Positions 26,701-38,700 of a stretch of DNA of 64,000 nucleotides are shown here, piece by piece. Below the pieces are notes generated by a model that was given only the letters and a program-made list of their open reading frames with translations, was not told the origin of the DNA and made no database searches. A program made the translations under genes and the position numbers. This DNA is from Buxus sempervirens (Eukaryota > Streptophyta > Magnoliopsida > Buxales > Buxaceae), in assembly GCA_947561395.2 (NCBI GenBank), contig OX387183.1:32538853-32602852 (forward strand), in the 5' to 3' direction. Each line of letters opens with the position of its first letter. The stretch's first letter is position 1.

Positions 26701-29700
26701 TTACTTGTGGTTTTCAAATATTTTGTTTTTAAATACTCCTGGTGAGGACAGTCGTATTGGTGTAGAGCGACGGGGTACTTCTGAGAGGAGGACTATTTTG
26801 TGATTTAGGTTATAGGATTTTATATTTGGTTATTGTCAGAACCCCAATTTTGGGTGTTTAAAAAGGTTAGATTGGAAAAACAGCAAATGGGAGCTTTGAA
26901 ATAAAAGTTGAAATATAGGGAAAAATGAAAAATTTTAAATTAATTTTTTACCCTAAACTTTTTAAAATATCAGAAATGGAATAGACTTCTTCAAATTTAC
27001 AAAACTTCACCCCTAAAGCTAACGAAAAGATATTTTTGCCTTGTTTGTTCATCAGCTGCTATTTTGACAACCAAATTCATGTGAAATCACATGGAATGAA
27101 TCCATGATCAAATAAAGCGATTGAAAAGAAAATTAGAAGGTTTCCTGTTTGCTAGTTTTTTCAATTTTAGGAAACTTCCAAACGACTGTTGCAACAGTCA
27201 TTCAAAACCAGATTTTTTGATCTCTTTGGCTCTCTCCCTCCTTCTCTTTCTTCTCTCTTAGATTAGAATCTTCCAAAGGGATAGAGATTTTTCTTTCTTT
27301 TTATGTGGCTGAAGCTCCCGATTTCTCTCTCTTCCGTTCCCTTTAAACCGAGAGCTTTTTTTCAATCTGGGGCAATTTTCTTCTGCTGGGAATTTTCGGA
27401 ACCTGTCAAGCATCGGATCTCTCTCACTCCCTCTCAGTCGCACCTCTCTCTCTCTCTCTCTGTTTCACTGCTCCCACGCCATCCTACTTGCTGCTCTCTC
27501 GCACGCTATTTTTTCCGCCACTGTCGCAACTTTGCTGCGCATGTCACCTCTCTCTTTGTGTTTTCGCCACCTCTCTCAGCCACACTCTCCCCTCTCCCTC
27601 AATCTCTCTCGCTCTCTTTCACCCTGTCGCACCTCTCTCTCGTCATCTCTCTCTCACGCTCTCTCTCTCACAAACTTCTCTTTCGCAGTCACTCTTTCTC
27701 TCAATTTATCTCAGTTTCACTTCTGTCGCACCCTCTTTTTCTCTGGCGCATACGACTCTCGTAACCTCTACAAGTTCGGAGATCCCTTCAGTTCCTAAAT
27801 CATCTTGTTCAGGTGCAATCGGAGCAACTGTTAGAAATCTGTTTATAGTCATCTCCTGTAGTGCACGAATCTTTTGTGTCTGTTCTTTTCATCCTCTATC
27901 TCAGGCTCAGGTAAGCCAATACCCACTTCCAAATCTATGCTTGTTATTTTTGATTCTAGAAATCTGATAATTTGTACAGTAGTTATTTATTTATTGAGAA
28001 GAGAATTTTTGTATCGACTGTCGCAATGATATAAAACATATTCACAGAAAGTGTGGTTGATCTAGTGCTGCTAACATATTCAAAGAGTTTTTTTAATGCT
28101 CATTGGCTCTCATGCTCAAATCTGATTAACTAATTCTGACAAGATATATTGCAATTCTTTGATTCTTATATATGCATACAGTTTGCTAAGATTTGTATAT
28201 TGGGCATGAGATACTTGGATTCTGTTCCTTTAAATTTTTTATTGTTTTCATGTGTATATAAACTAGTGATATTTTTTTTTAAAGCTTTTCAGTTTCATTT
28301 GTCATTCCTTGGTAATCAGAAAACTACTATCTATTGCTATTTGGTTTAGGAAGTTTAACACCATTTATTAAGTTGCTATTTAACTGTTGTAGCAACTAAT
28401 GGTATAAACAAAAAGTAAAGATTTTGTTTGATGCATTTTAACAAAATCAAATAAAATAGAAGTGTGCATTTGATGACTTAAAGATTGTGTTTGACCTTTA
28501 AGAATAAATTTCATGAGTGGTTATATTTCAGATTCCCTTTTTTTTTTTTTGATAAATAATTTTTTTTATTTTCTTTTATTTTCACTTAGGGATTGGGTCT
28601 ATGTTACATTGAAATATTATTTTATGTGATAAATCCTAAAATCCCACATTTTTGTTTTAACTACTTTTCCTTTTCTTGTGTGTAGATATTTAGGTTTAAA
28701 TTATTGTACTTTTTATGATTTTGTGAAAATTTGGATTTTTAGAAATTTAGGATTTAAATTTAGGAATTTTGTACATATAAAATTCTAGATTTTTTTTTGA
28801 ATCTTGCCATTTTAGAAATATTCTCTTTGTAAAAATTTTAGCAAAATTGGAAATTTCCCTTTTGTAAATATTCGAATTTTGTTAATCTTATCTTTCCATT
28901 TTAGAAATATTTCCTTTGTATAAGTTTTAGAATTAGAAATTTTCCTTTTGTAAATATTATAATTTTGTTAATTTGGGAATTTTAGGAATTTGTAAATAAA
29001 TAAATATATTTTCAGAGTGAAATTCAGAGAAGGTAACCAATTCATTGAATCAAGGGTGGTTGGGTGCCTAACACCTTCCCAACCACTTAATTGAACACTC
29101 TGACCTAGAAATCTGGTTGGACCAATTAAAAATTCTCATTTAATTAATTAATTTCATAGTGTCCATCGATACCCTAATTGAACCATGGATGGTGGTGACT
29201 CCATTGACCCGAATCGACCCCACAGGCCGTGTTCCCACAATTATGCTAGCTACTTTATAGCTGTTCTTTGAAATAGATAGAGAGTATTGTGAGAGCTTAG
29301 TTGAACCTTTGTTTCCAGACTTTTATTAATTAAGGTTATTTTTGGTGTTACACTCCCATGCTAAAATAAATAATTGCAGTTGACTAAATTAAGGGTTTTA
29401 ATATTCCCGCACTTTAATATTATTTAAATTGCTTAAGTCTGGAATTAGTTGTGTTTAGGCCCATAAATAACACTTCGGATTTGGGTTTATATATTTAGTG
29501 AATAAATCCGAATCCGGGCCTCTACAGTCTTAGTTCGTACACATCTTTTACAAACCCAATATTCCCTAATTGATACCCTTTTTGCACAAAAACTTGTGTA
29601 CTAACTCTCTATAACTATACTGTATGCCTTTTTAGCATCAATAGAAACCATAAATAGGTCACTTCTCTAATTTCTGAACTTTAATTGTCTAAGTATCACA

Positions 29701-32700
29701 TCAGTGGTAGATATCCCTGGCATAAATCCAAACAAAATTTTGATAATCAGGTTGTTAACCTTTACTACATCACTCCTTCCCACTATTCCATGGATATTTG
29801 GTATGATTATTACATAAAGGTACTGTCATGCTTTTCAACCAAGCATTGGCACTCTTTTAGCCCTCAAAATTTCATCAAATTATTTGGCAAATCTAGTATA
29901 CTAATCTCTCTTCTATAGTTAATTGGAAACTACCTGGTTCTAAAGCTTTTCCTATTTTCTACGCTAAAGTTCCCATCTTTCAGGAATCGCATTTTGGTAT
30001 CGTCTTTTCTCGTGATATCAGCCGTGCAATCTGCCTGATTTTCTGCTATCCAAATGCATGCACAACTCAAGAAACATTGCATTTCCTGAAATCTACGAGT
30101 ATCCATATGCATCCTACGATTAATTGTTTCTTACTCCATTGCAAAGTTTCTAAATAAAGCCCCTTTCTAACCGCTTTTTAAAAATTATTATTCCATCACC
30201 AAGTTTATTTTTTAGATAGATTTTACCTTGTGATTCTTTTTAGGCCTCTTTCAACACTTCTTAACAAAATTGGACATTTCATCTGGATCTTATGCTTCTT
30301 TTTCATTAATCTGTCTTTAAAAAACACTAGTTTTTGTCCCTCGGTATTCCATAATTTAATTTTTGTTTTGTTTTTTATTAATTTTTCCTTCCTTTCGACT
30401 CCTAATAGAAACATCCATCAACATCAAATTGTGTTGTGAAGCAAGAGTTTCTCCTTGAAAGACTTGGAATCCCTAACTTATTTCTTCTAAGAATGAAAAA
30501 TATTCATCTTCACTCCAATTTCTTCCACTCTTGAAGGAAAAATATTCATCTTTACTACAATATCTTCCACTCCTGAAGGTAAATAGATGTTCAGCTCTCT
30601 TTGGAAGAATGCATCTATCAAAACAAGACTAAAAGCCACTTCAATCTCATGAATTGGATCCCCAATCTAATCCAAAGCCCCATCCTTGATCACTGAAATG
30701 AGATGTCAAACCCCTCAAAATTTTCCTCAAAACGGTAATTTTGTCTTACACTAAAAATTCCCCAAGGCATCAAAATTTTGTTAGCATGAGGGAATTTTTA
30801 TGGTATACTCATTTCTCCCTGAATTTTCTTTTTTTTTTTATGAATAATGAAGAATTTTATTATAAGAACTTAGGGAAAAGTACAATCAAAGCCAAAGCAA
30901 TGGACCCATGAAATATGGGGACCGCCCTAGATAAAAAAAACCACAAAAATAAAGCTCCCCTGTCTACACCACCCATAACACTAAAATCAACACCACCCCC
31001 CCCCCCCCCCCCCCCACAACACTCCACCAATACTATGAGAAAATTGGTGATGAAAACAATACTCCTGCCAATCTCTCAAGATGGCTGATAATCCCCAACC
31101 TCTGAACTCTGGTGTAACTAATGCCCATGATTCTACTACGACCATAGAAGACTCCACCACCTGCTCCAAACTTCCTCTCAAATCCTAGAACATTCTGTGG
31201 TTCCTCTTAAGCCATATTGCCAAACAACAGAATGGAATACAAAGCTATACATAATTCGCCCCTAAACCCCAGGCCTAGGATCCTCCATTCATCAAACAAC
31301 CATCAAATAGAGTCTAGCACAACCCATGATACACCTATCATCCTCAAAAATCTTTCCCAAATAGTCCTGGCGAATTTGCACTCCACAAAAAGGTGGTTGT
31401 TACTTTCCCCTGCCTCCATACATAATACACAGACACGAGGAGATAAAACCATCCTCCTCCACCTTTTCTGATTTCTGTTAACATTATTAATTCTATAAAG
31501 GAGAACTGAAAAGGACCCAAAAGATGAAGGGAACCACAAGACTCTATCAACACTAGAAGCATCAATAACCAGATCCTTCAACTAGTCAAGGAGAGAGGCT
31601 AACTCCTCAACCTCACCAAACCTAGGATCCCTACGCAATGATAGATTCCAAGAAAGACCACCAGACTCCCAAGACAAAATATCAAACATGATAGCATCAG
31701 GAAAATGAACTAGAGAAACAATTCAGGGGAAAACAGATGATAAAACCACATCACCCCACCATAGATCATGCCAAAACTTAATGGAATAGCCCAAACCAAC
31801 AGACATATGAGTATGAGAATAGAAAGATATAGCAAGAGCAACGATGGCCTTTCAGGGACTACTCCCCCTTGGTTGAGCCCTTCGGTTGATAGCCAAACCA
31901 TTATTATCCACTCCGTATTTACTAACAATCACTTGGTGCCAAAAATTAGACTGGTCTACACTGAATCGCCAAAGCCACTTAGCCAATAATGATGAATTAC
32001 GGGTCACTAGGTTACCGATATTTGGATTGAGATCCTCTACGGTTGAGCTCGTAAATGGGCTCAACTGTACCCAATAAAAGCTTGCCAAGTAGGCAAGCAA
32101 AATTATGTCTCCTCTCTCTTTCTGCATTGGGAAACGAAAAAGTGAAAAACACTTTTTCAAACAATGAAAGCTTGCCTGCTTGGCAAGCCTTTATTGGGTA
32201 CGATTGAGCTCATTTACGGGCTCAACCGTAGAGGATCTCAATCCCCAATATTTAGCCCTCCTCTCTCATGCCCCTTACATACTTGATCCCATCCAACCAA
32301 GTGAACTCTCTTGGATCCTCCTCCCTCCCATAAAAAATCCCTTTGAGCCTTCTCAATGATATTTACCACTCTTCCAGGCATGCGCAATAATGACATGTAA
32401 TAGACACTTAGATTGGTCAACACCAACTTAATTAAGATGATTCTATCCCCAAAAGACAGACAATTCCTTTTCCATAATGCCAACCTTTTCTCAACTCTCT
32501 CAATCACTGGATCCTAAAAAGCCACACACCTAGGAGATGCTCCCACCGACAAGCCTAAATAAGACAATGGATAATGGCCAACCTGACACCCCAAGACTTG
32601 ACTAAGAACCTGAGACTCCTCACTTGAAATGTTCATCCCCACCAAAGTGCTCTTCCTCCAATTCGCTCTCAACCCAGAGACCATATGGAAATTATGCAAG

Positions 32701-35700
32701 ATACTCTTCAACTAGATAACCTGCTCCATATCTAATTTCATAAACACTAATGTATCATTTGCAAACTGAAGGTGAGAAACCCTCATATTCCCCCTCCCAA
32801 CTACTAACCCTTGAATGAGATCCATATCCACTACACACTCAATAAACTCATGCAAACGCCTCCGCCACCAGTGTAAACAAGAAAGGGGGATAACGGATCC
32901 CCTTGATGCAACCCTCTAGATGACAGAAAAAAACCACTCACCACTCCATTCAATAAGAAGGAGAACTGAACCTTATCCACTTTCTCCATTTGGTCTTGAA
33001 ACCCTTCCATTCTAGAATCGAATCAAGGAATTTCCATTCAACTCTATCATACGATTTTTAATTTCTAGCTTGCTTATAACTTTTGCTTCATTCGACCTAT
33101 ACATACTCTCCACACACTCATTAGCAATCAGTGCACAATCTAAAATCTGTCTACCCTCAATAAACGCACTCTGGTTCTTAGAAATGATCTGAGGGAGAAC
33201 TCCTTTCAGCCTAAGTGAAAGCACATTTGCTATAATCTTATATAAACCGGTAGTAAGGCTAATGGGACAAAAATTTGCAATACCTATTGCTCCTACCTTC
33301 TTTGGGATGAGAACAAGGAATGTTGCATTAGTAATCTTATGAATAATACCATGAGAGTGAAACTCCTCAAACACCCTGAGCAACTCCTTTTTAATCGTCT
33401 CCCAGTTCATTTTAAAAATTCAATTGTGAACCCATTTGGACCTAGAGCCTTATCCCCTTCCATACCCATCACAGCTTCCTTAATTTCCTACTCCTCAAAG
33501 CCTCTTTCAATCCACATCCTTAAGGCATCATCTAATCTTGCTTGACCCCTATCTTTCAAAGTGAATTGAACATCCTGCTCAGATTTATACAACTGTGAAT
33601 AAAATTGAACCAAACAGTCTCCGATTTCAGCAATATCATCCACTTCTCTATCATTGACTTCCAGTCTTGAGATCATGTTCTTGCATCTATGCCCATTTGC
33701 AATCTTATGGAAGAAAGCTGTATTCCCATCCCCCTCTTTTAGCCATGACATTGTTGCCTTTTTCTTCTAGTGAATTTCTTCACACTTTAAAATATTTTCC
33801 AACAAAGCCTTAACCTCTATCCTCCTTCCCCTAAGCTCTTCATTCCACACCCCACTTCCTTCTTGATTATCCAATAAAGCTAGTCCTTCCAATGCATCTC
33901 TTTTTTGACACCCTAACTTCCCAAAACTCTCTCTGTTTCACTTTCCCACGCTTCTTTTCACCTCCTTTAAACCTTCATGAACAAAAAATCAGCCCACCAC
34001 CTATCTCCACCAGCCCTTCCCTCCACCAACCCTTCACTAGCTCCCCAAAGGAAGGGTGTTCTAGCCATATGTTTTCAAACTGAAAGGGAGCCCCCTTTCA
34101 GTTTACAAGGGTCTAGGCAGTAAAAATTGCACCATGGAGAGAAAATGCTCATCCCATAACCTCGATGCCAAGCACCTATCTAGTCAAGATCATAAAGGCT
34201 GACTTTGAAGGTTAGACCAACTAAATGCACCCCCTTGAAAGGGATAATCAATGAGCTCATTTAACTGGATCCAGTTTGAAAAATCTCTCATGCTTCTAGT
34301 AACCTTAGATCTAACGCTATTAGATTCCTGATTATATCTTATAACATTGAAGTCACCCACCACAACCCACGGGGCATTATTACCTGAAGCTTCCCCATTT
34401 AACTCATTCCAGAATTGTTGTTTCCCACTAGGCCTACAAGGCCCGTATACCGCTGTTGACTTCCAACTAAACCCATCCACTTTGGACACTAGATTTACCA
34501 GTAAATAGAACACACCTCTTGACACTTCACTTCCACTCAAAGAGATCGAATCCCACAAAACCACTATACCTCCTGATCTCCCTGATGATGGAAGAATAAT
34601 CCACTCAATTTCCCCAACACCCCACAATTGTCCAACCCTTCTCACTTCTATTGAGTCTAATTTAGACTCAACCAATACTAGGGGTGCAACTCGGTCTGGT
34701 TGACTTCGGTTCGGTTTGGGTTGGGTTTATGAATATTTGGTTTGGTTTTGGTCTTACATATGTCAAAATCGAATTACCTTGGTTTGGTTTTGGGTTGGTA
34801 GAGAAAGATAACCGAACCGAAACCCGAATCATATTAAACTTTAAATTAATTTTATTTAGACACCTGTTTACACAGGCGTCACATGGAATCATTCTCCTTA
34901 AAAGCTTTATTTTATTTTACTAAAAAGCCGTCACCGATGTGGGATGTATGCTTCATACGTGGGACCAAGGTTTGACATTTCGGCGCCGAAATTTCGATTT
35001 TTGTGCCCTTAGCGGCACGAAAAATGACTTCGAAATGATTTTCCAGTGTTTCGTCGGCACGCCGACAATTTCGCTAATTTCGCCAACATTTCGCTAGAAC
35101 TTCACCAGAATTTTGCTAATTCTGGCATGCCAAAAATTTCGCTAATTGTTGTATTTGTTTATATTCATGTGCTTGTATTTGTAGCCTAATGTGCTTGTAG
35201 TTGTAGCCTTGTAATTTTTTATATTCATGTGCTTGTATTTGTAAATTAGATAAAATACTTCCTTATTCTATCTATTTTCGTATATAAATTGTATAGAATT
35301 ATGTCAATTATATATATATTTCAACTTATTTATGTTTTTTTTTTTGCAAAAATGGCATTTCGGCGGCACACCGCCAATTTCGCTAAAAACCCTGTTTCGG
35401 GCCATTTCGACGAAATTTCGCCCCCATCTCGTTTCGGCCGCCTGGCGGCGCACCAGGCGGCACCGAAAAGTCAATCCTTGCGTGGGACTAAGTTAACTTA
35501 GTCCCACATCGGGGGGAAGACTACTTAGTCCCACATCGGTGGGAAGACAAAAGTCTTCCCCATCGATAGTGATAAAAGGGCTCACAGCCCTTGAGTTGAG
35601 CCTTGTTAAATGAATAAATGAATTGGCCCAGCCACAGTTTGGTGAACCGATTTAATTTGGTGAACCAATTTGGCCCAGCCAAATCTAAATTCTCCCAATC

Positions 35701-38700
35701 ACAAGGGCTAAGTAATTTTTTAATTAAACCATTTAATGCCCACCTCTTGATCAAAACCGAACCGAATTTAGATTTGGTTTGGTTTGGTTTGGTTTGGGTT
35801 TAGGGTTTTCTATTTAAAATCGGTTTGGTTTTCGGTTTGATAGGTTCGGTTTAAACTTTGGCTCGGTTCGGTTTTGGATTGATGTCCAAAATCTTCGATT
35901 TGGTCTTGGGTTGAGTACAACCCGGACTGAACCGGCCTGAGTTGCACCCCTAACCAATACCACAACATCCGGCTTCCGACCTTGACATAAATCCCAAACT
36001 GCCCTACGCTTTTCCACATCCCCCAATCCTCTTATATTCCAGCACAGTACCTTCATTGAAACCAAGAGCACCCTCAAATCCCAAAACCTATACTCTTAGT
36101 ACCACTCCTACTCCTTCCCTAACCTAGACCTAAAGGAGTAAACCACCACCCCCATGGAAACATTCTCCCCTCACCCCATTTTGCTTTCTTAATGACAACT
36201 TCTGAAAACATCTTCACTCTCCCACAACCATCTAAATTATTATTCACTTCCACCCCTCCCATAATATTGCCTTCAATCTCCAACGCCCCCTCCCTAACCC
36301 CCCTAGATTCTTGCTTTTCATTTAAAGTGACCAGATGCTTTGGCGAATCAGCATTAACCAATCCATGTCTCATACACCCAGAGAAGTCTTCCATAGGAGA
36401 AGAAGATAATGGAGAGTTATTAACCCAAGGACTCCAATGAGGTGGTGTACCTGAATTCAGCTGATGTCCTGAAGGTGATAACAAAGAATGGTGAGAAAAG
36501 GGCTCTAAACACTCCTCCAACAGCCCTTCCACAGCTTCAGGCACCCTGCTTTCATCTCCTTTAATGACGACACTACTAACCTTATGCATCGAGAAAGATT
36601 TAGATGGCTTAATCCCTTTTTTTACCCTTCTGGAGTACACCTTCTGGTCACTTGTCCCTGACTACATGAAAAGCCTTTTCTTCGGAGTTGTCACCCCCCC
36701 CCCCCCCCCTCCCCTCATAGTTGCTGAACTCAACCCCACCAGCCCCTACAGGCGATCCCAGCTAATGATCAGCAAAGAACTCCTTCTCACTATTAACCAC
36801 TGGGCTGTGCACACAATACCCTGTAGTCTCCTTTCTCAGTAGTGTTTGCTCAGCCATGCCTTCATTTAAGCCTTCACTACACTCTCCTATAGCCTGCAAC
36901 TCGCCTTTCCTTATGCTGCCCACTGATTTCCTTCTCATATTACCCAATAACAGCTTATCTCTACAGCCACCTACAACACCAAACACAGAGGAGAATGAGC
37001 TGGACTTAGGTTATCTATGCTTCCTTTTTCAACAATCACCCTACCTTTGCCTTTTTATTTGACAAAGGAGTCTCCTTCATACCATCTGGAGGATCAACTT
37101 CCAACGCTTTTACCCTTTCTTCGAGCTTCATCAAATAACAGTCCAAGCCTCCCAAGAAATCAGCTACATAGGAGGAATGATAGTTGGACCCCATCACCAT
37201 ATCACAACTGGCCTCACCTTTCAACTTCCTCTCCATCATGTTATCCTTCCAATAAGCCTTTTCTGCATTCCTATTTGAAGATGAAGGGAGAAGAAGGTGA
37301 CTAAAGTTAGAAGTGCGTACCCGAGAATTCTCCTCCCTTGGTTGCTTGGTTACCGCTTGATATTTGTCAACCACCAGAAGCCGAGACAAGTTAAAGACAT
37401 TCTTCTCTTTAACCTCCCCACCATCAGAAGCACAAGCCTGAACCCTTGCATTCTTTGCTTAGTTGGGCCACACCTCTCGGTCTCCTCTCACTGTTGGATT
37501 GATGTATGGCCCATTTGGGCCCACCTTGACCAACTTCATCCCCCAAGGGCCCACAAGACATACAATTTGAGTCACTTGTATCATCTTGGCCTTGCTTATT
37601 TGAGTTCCTTTTCCCAGAACTGACGTGTTCCCCCCTAAGACCGCCCGAAAAGGATGAAGTCTCTGGTTTTGCACTCAAAACTTCCACAAACACCTCCGAC
37701 CACCAATTCCCTTCCCAAATCGCTAAACACCGAGGAATTTTCCTTTTTAACGATTCATTGACTCACATCAGAACCGACCAATTTTGCACCATCTCTCCAA
37801 AACCCCCATTATGTCCCCTAGTGAATGGAAGGTAGAATTCCCCCATAGATGCGGAGGAATACCTTCCAGTTGAACCCACCATCCCTCATTCGACACCAGG
37901 CGCACCACCGAACCTCTCCCATGAACCCATTTATTAAATGAAATTATCAGCCCATCCTCCAACACCCAAGGACTACGACCTATCCATCTCGCTTTCTGTC
38001 CTCCATCCTTCGCAAATAATAAAGCTTCTTGAGTATTCAATGGAATCATCTGATCACAGGCTACTGCACCCAACCCACCAACATTCTCTAATCTATTCCA
38101 TTCAAGGGGACGAGAACTTCTACAGAGAACTGGATAATCCCATTCTGGTCCTCTAAGAGAGGCAGTCAGCTGTATGTCAATAGCTCTATCAACACCTTCC
38201 ATTAACAAATTACTCTTTGTCTGAATATTGTTCCTCATAACTTGGAACAAGCATTGATTGTCTTCTCCTTCCTTTCCCATCTGAAAAAACAAAACCTCAT
38301 TATTTGACAACTTCTTAACAGCCACTTTCTCATTCTTGGTACAGCTAACCTGCTGCTCCTTTAATGCCTTCCACAATGACATTATATAATCCCTACTCTT
38401 GTCTCTTGAATTGATTGGGAAGACTAGAGACTGATTTCTTCCGCCATTCCAAATAGCAAGAACTTGGAAGAACAAACCCCTACTATTACACTTCACCATT
38501 GCTACATATCTACAATTTCTCCATCTGAATGCTCCAATGGTCCCCCTAAAGTTATAGTGCTGATGTAGGGTCCCAATAGTATTCAACAGCCATTAGAGCC
38601 CTTGATTAGCGAAACTCAAGGTGCTGGAAAATCTCCCATTCTTCTCTGTTATCTTCAAATAAGCCCCACTCCCTCCTTTCCTCCCTTCAAAGCAAAATTC

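Larger units (their letters stand above)
31000..36062 (-). pseudogene. L1 ORF2 (endonuclease, reverse transcriptase, zf-RVT)
   Basis: In order on the minus strand: the endonuclease start ([13 protein letters not shown], about 36047), cut by the hAT element at 34679-35952; the rest of the endonuclease ([10 protein letters not shown], 34190-34675); reverse transcriptase ([36 protein letters not shown], 33012-33410); the catalytic box at 32751-32765, which reads FANDT instead of FADDT; SYLGL and the thumb region; and a zinc-binding C-terminal domain with [18 protein letters not shown] (31344-31581). Several stops and frameshifts, two insertions and the altered catalytic Asp show that it is dead. 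Confidence 0.85.

Noticed and set aside
27303-27967. Overlapping long open frames (up to 159 aa) on the plus strand
   Set aside because: They run through a CT-rich stretch inside an LTR and give Ser/Leu-rich low-complexity peptides in all three frames.
34684-36077. Several 60-90-aa frames on both strands in the hAT element
   Set aside because: They translate ggttcggttt-type repeats; only the outermost pieces continue the interrupted L1 frame.
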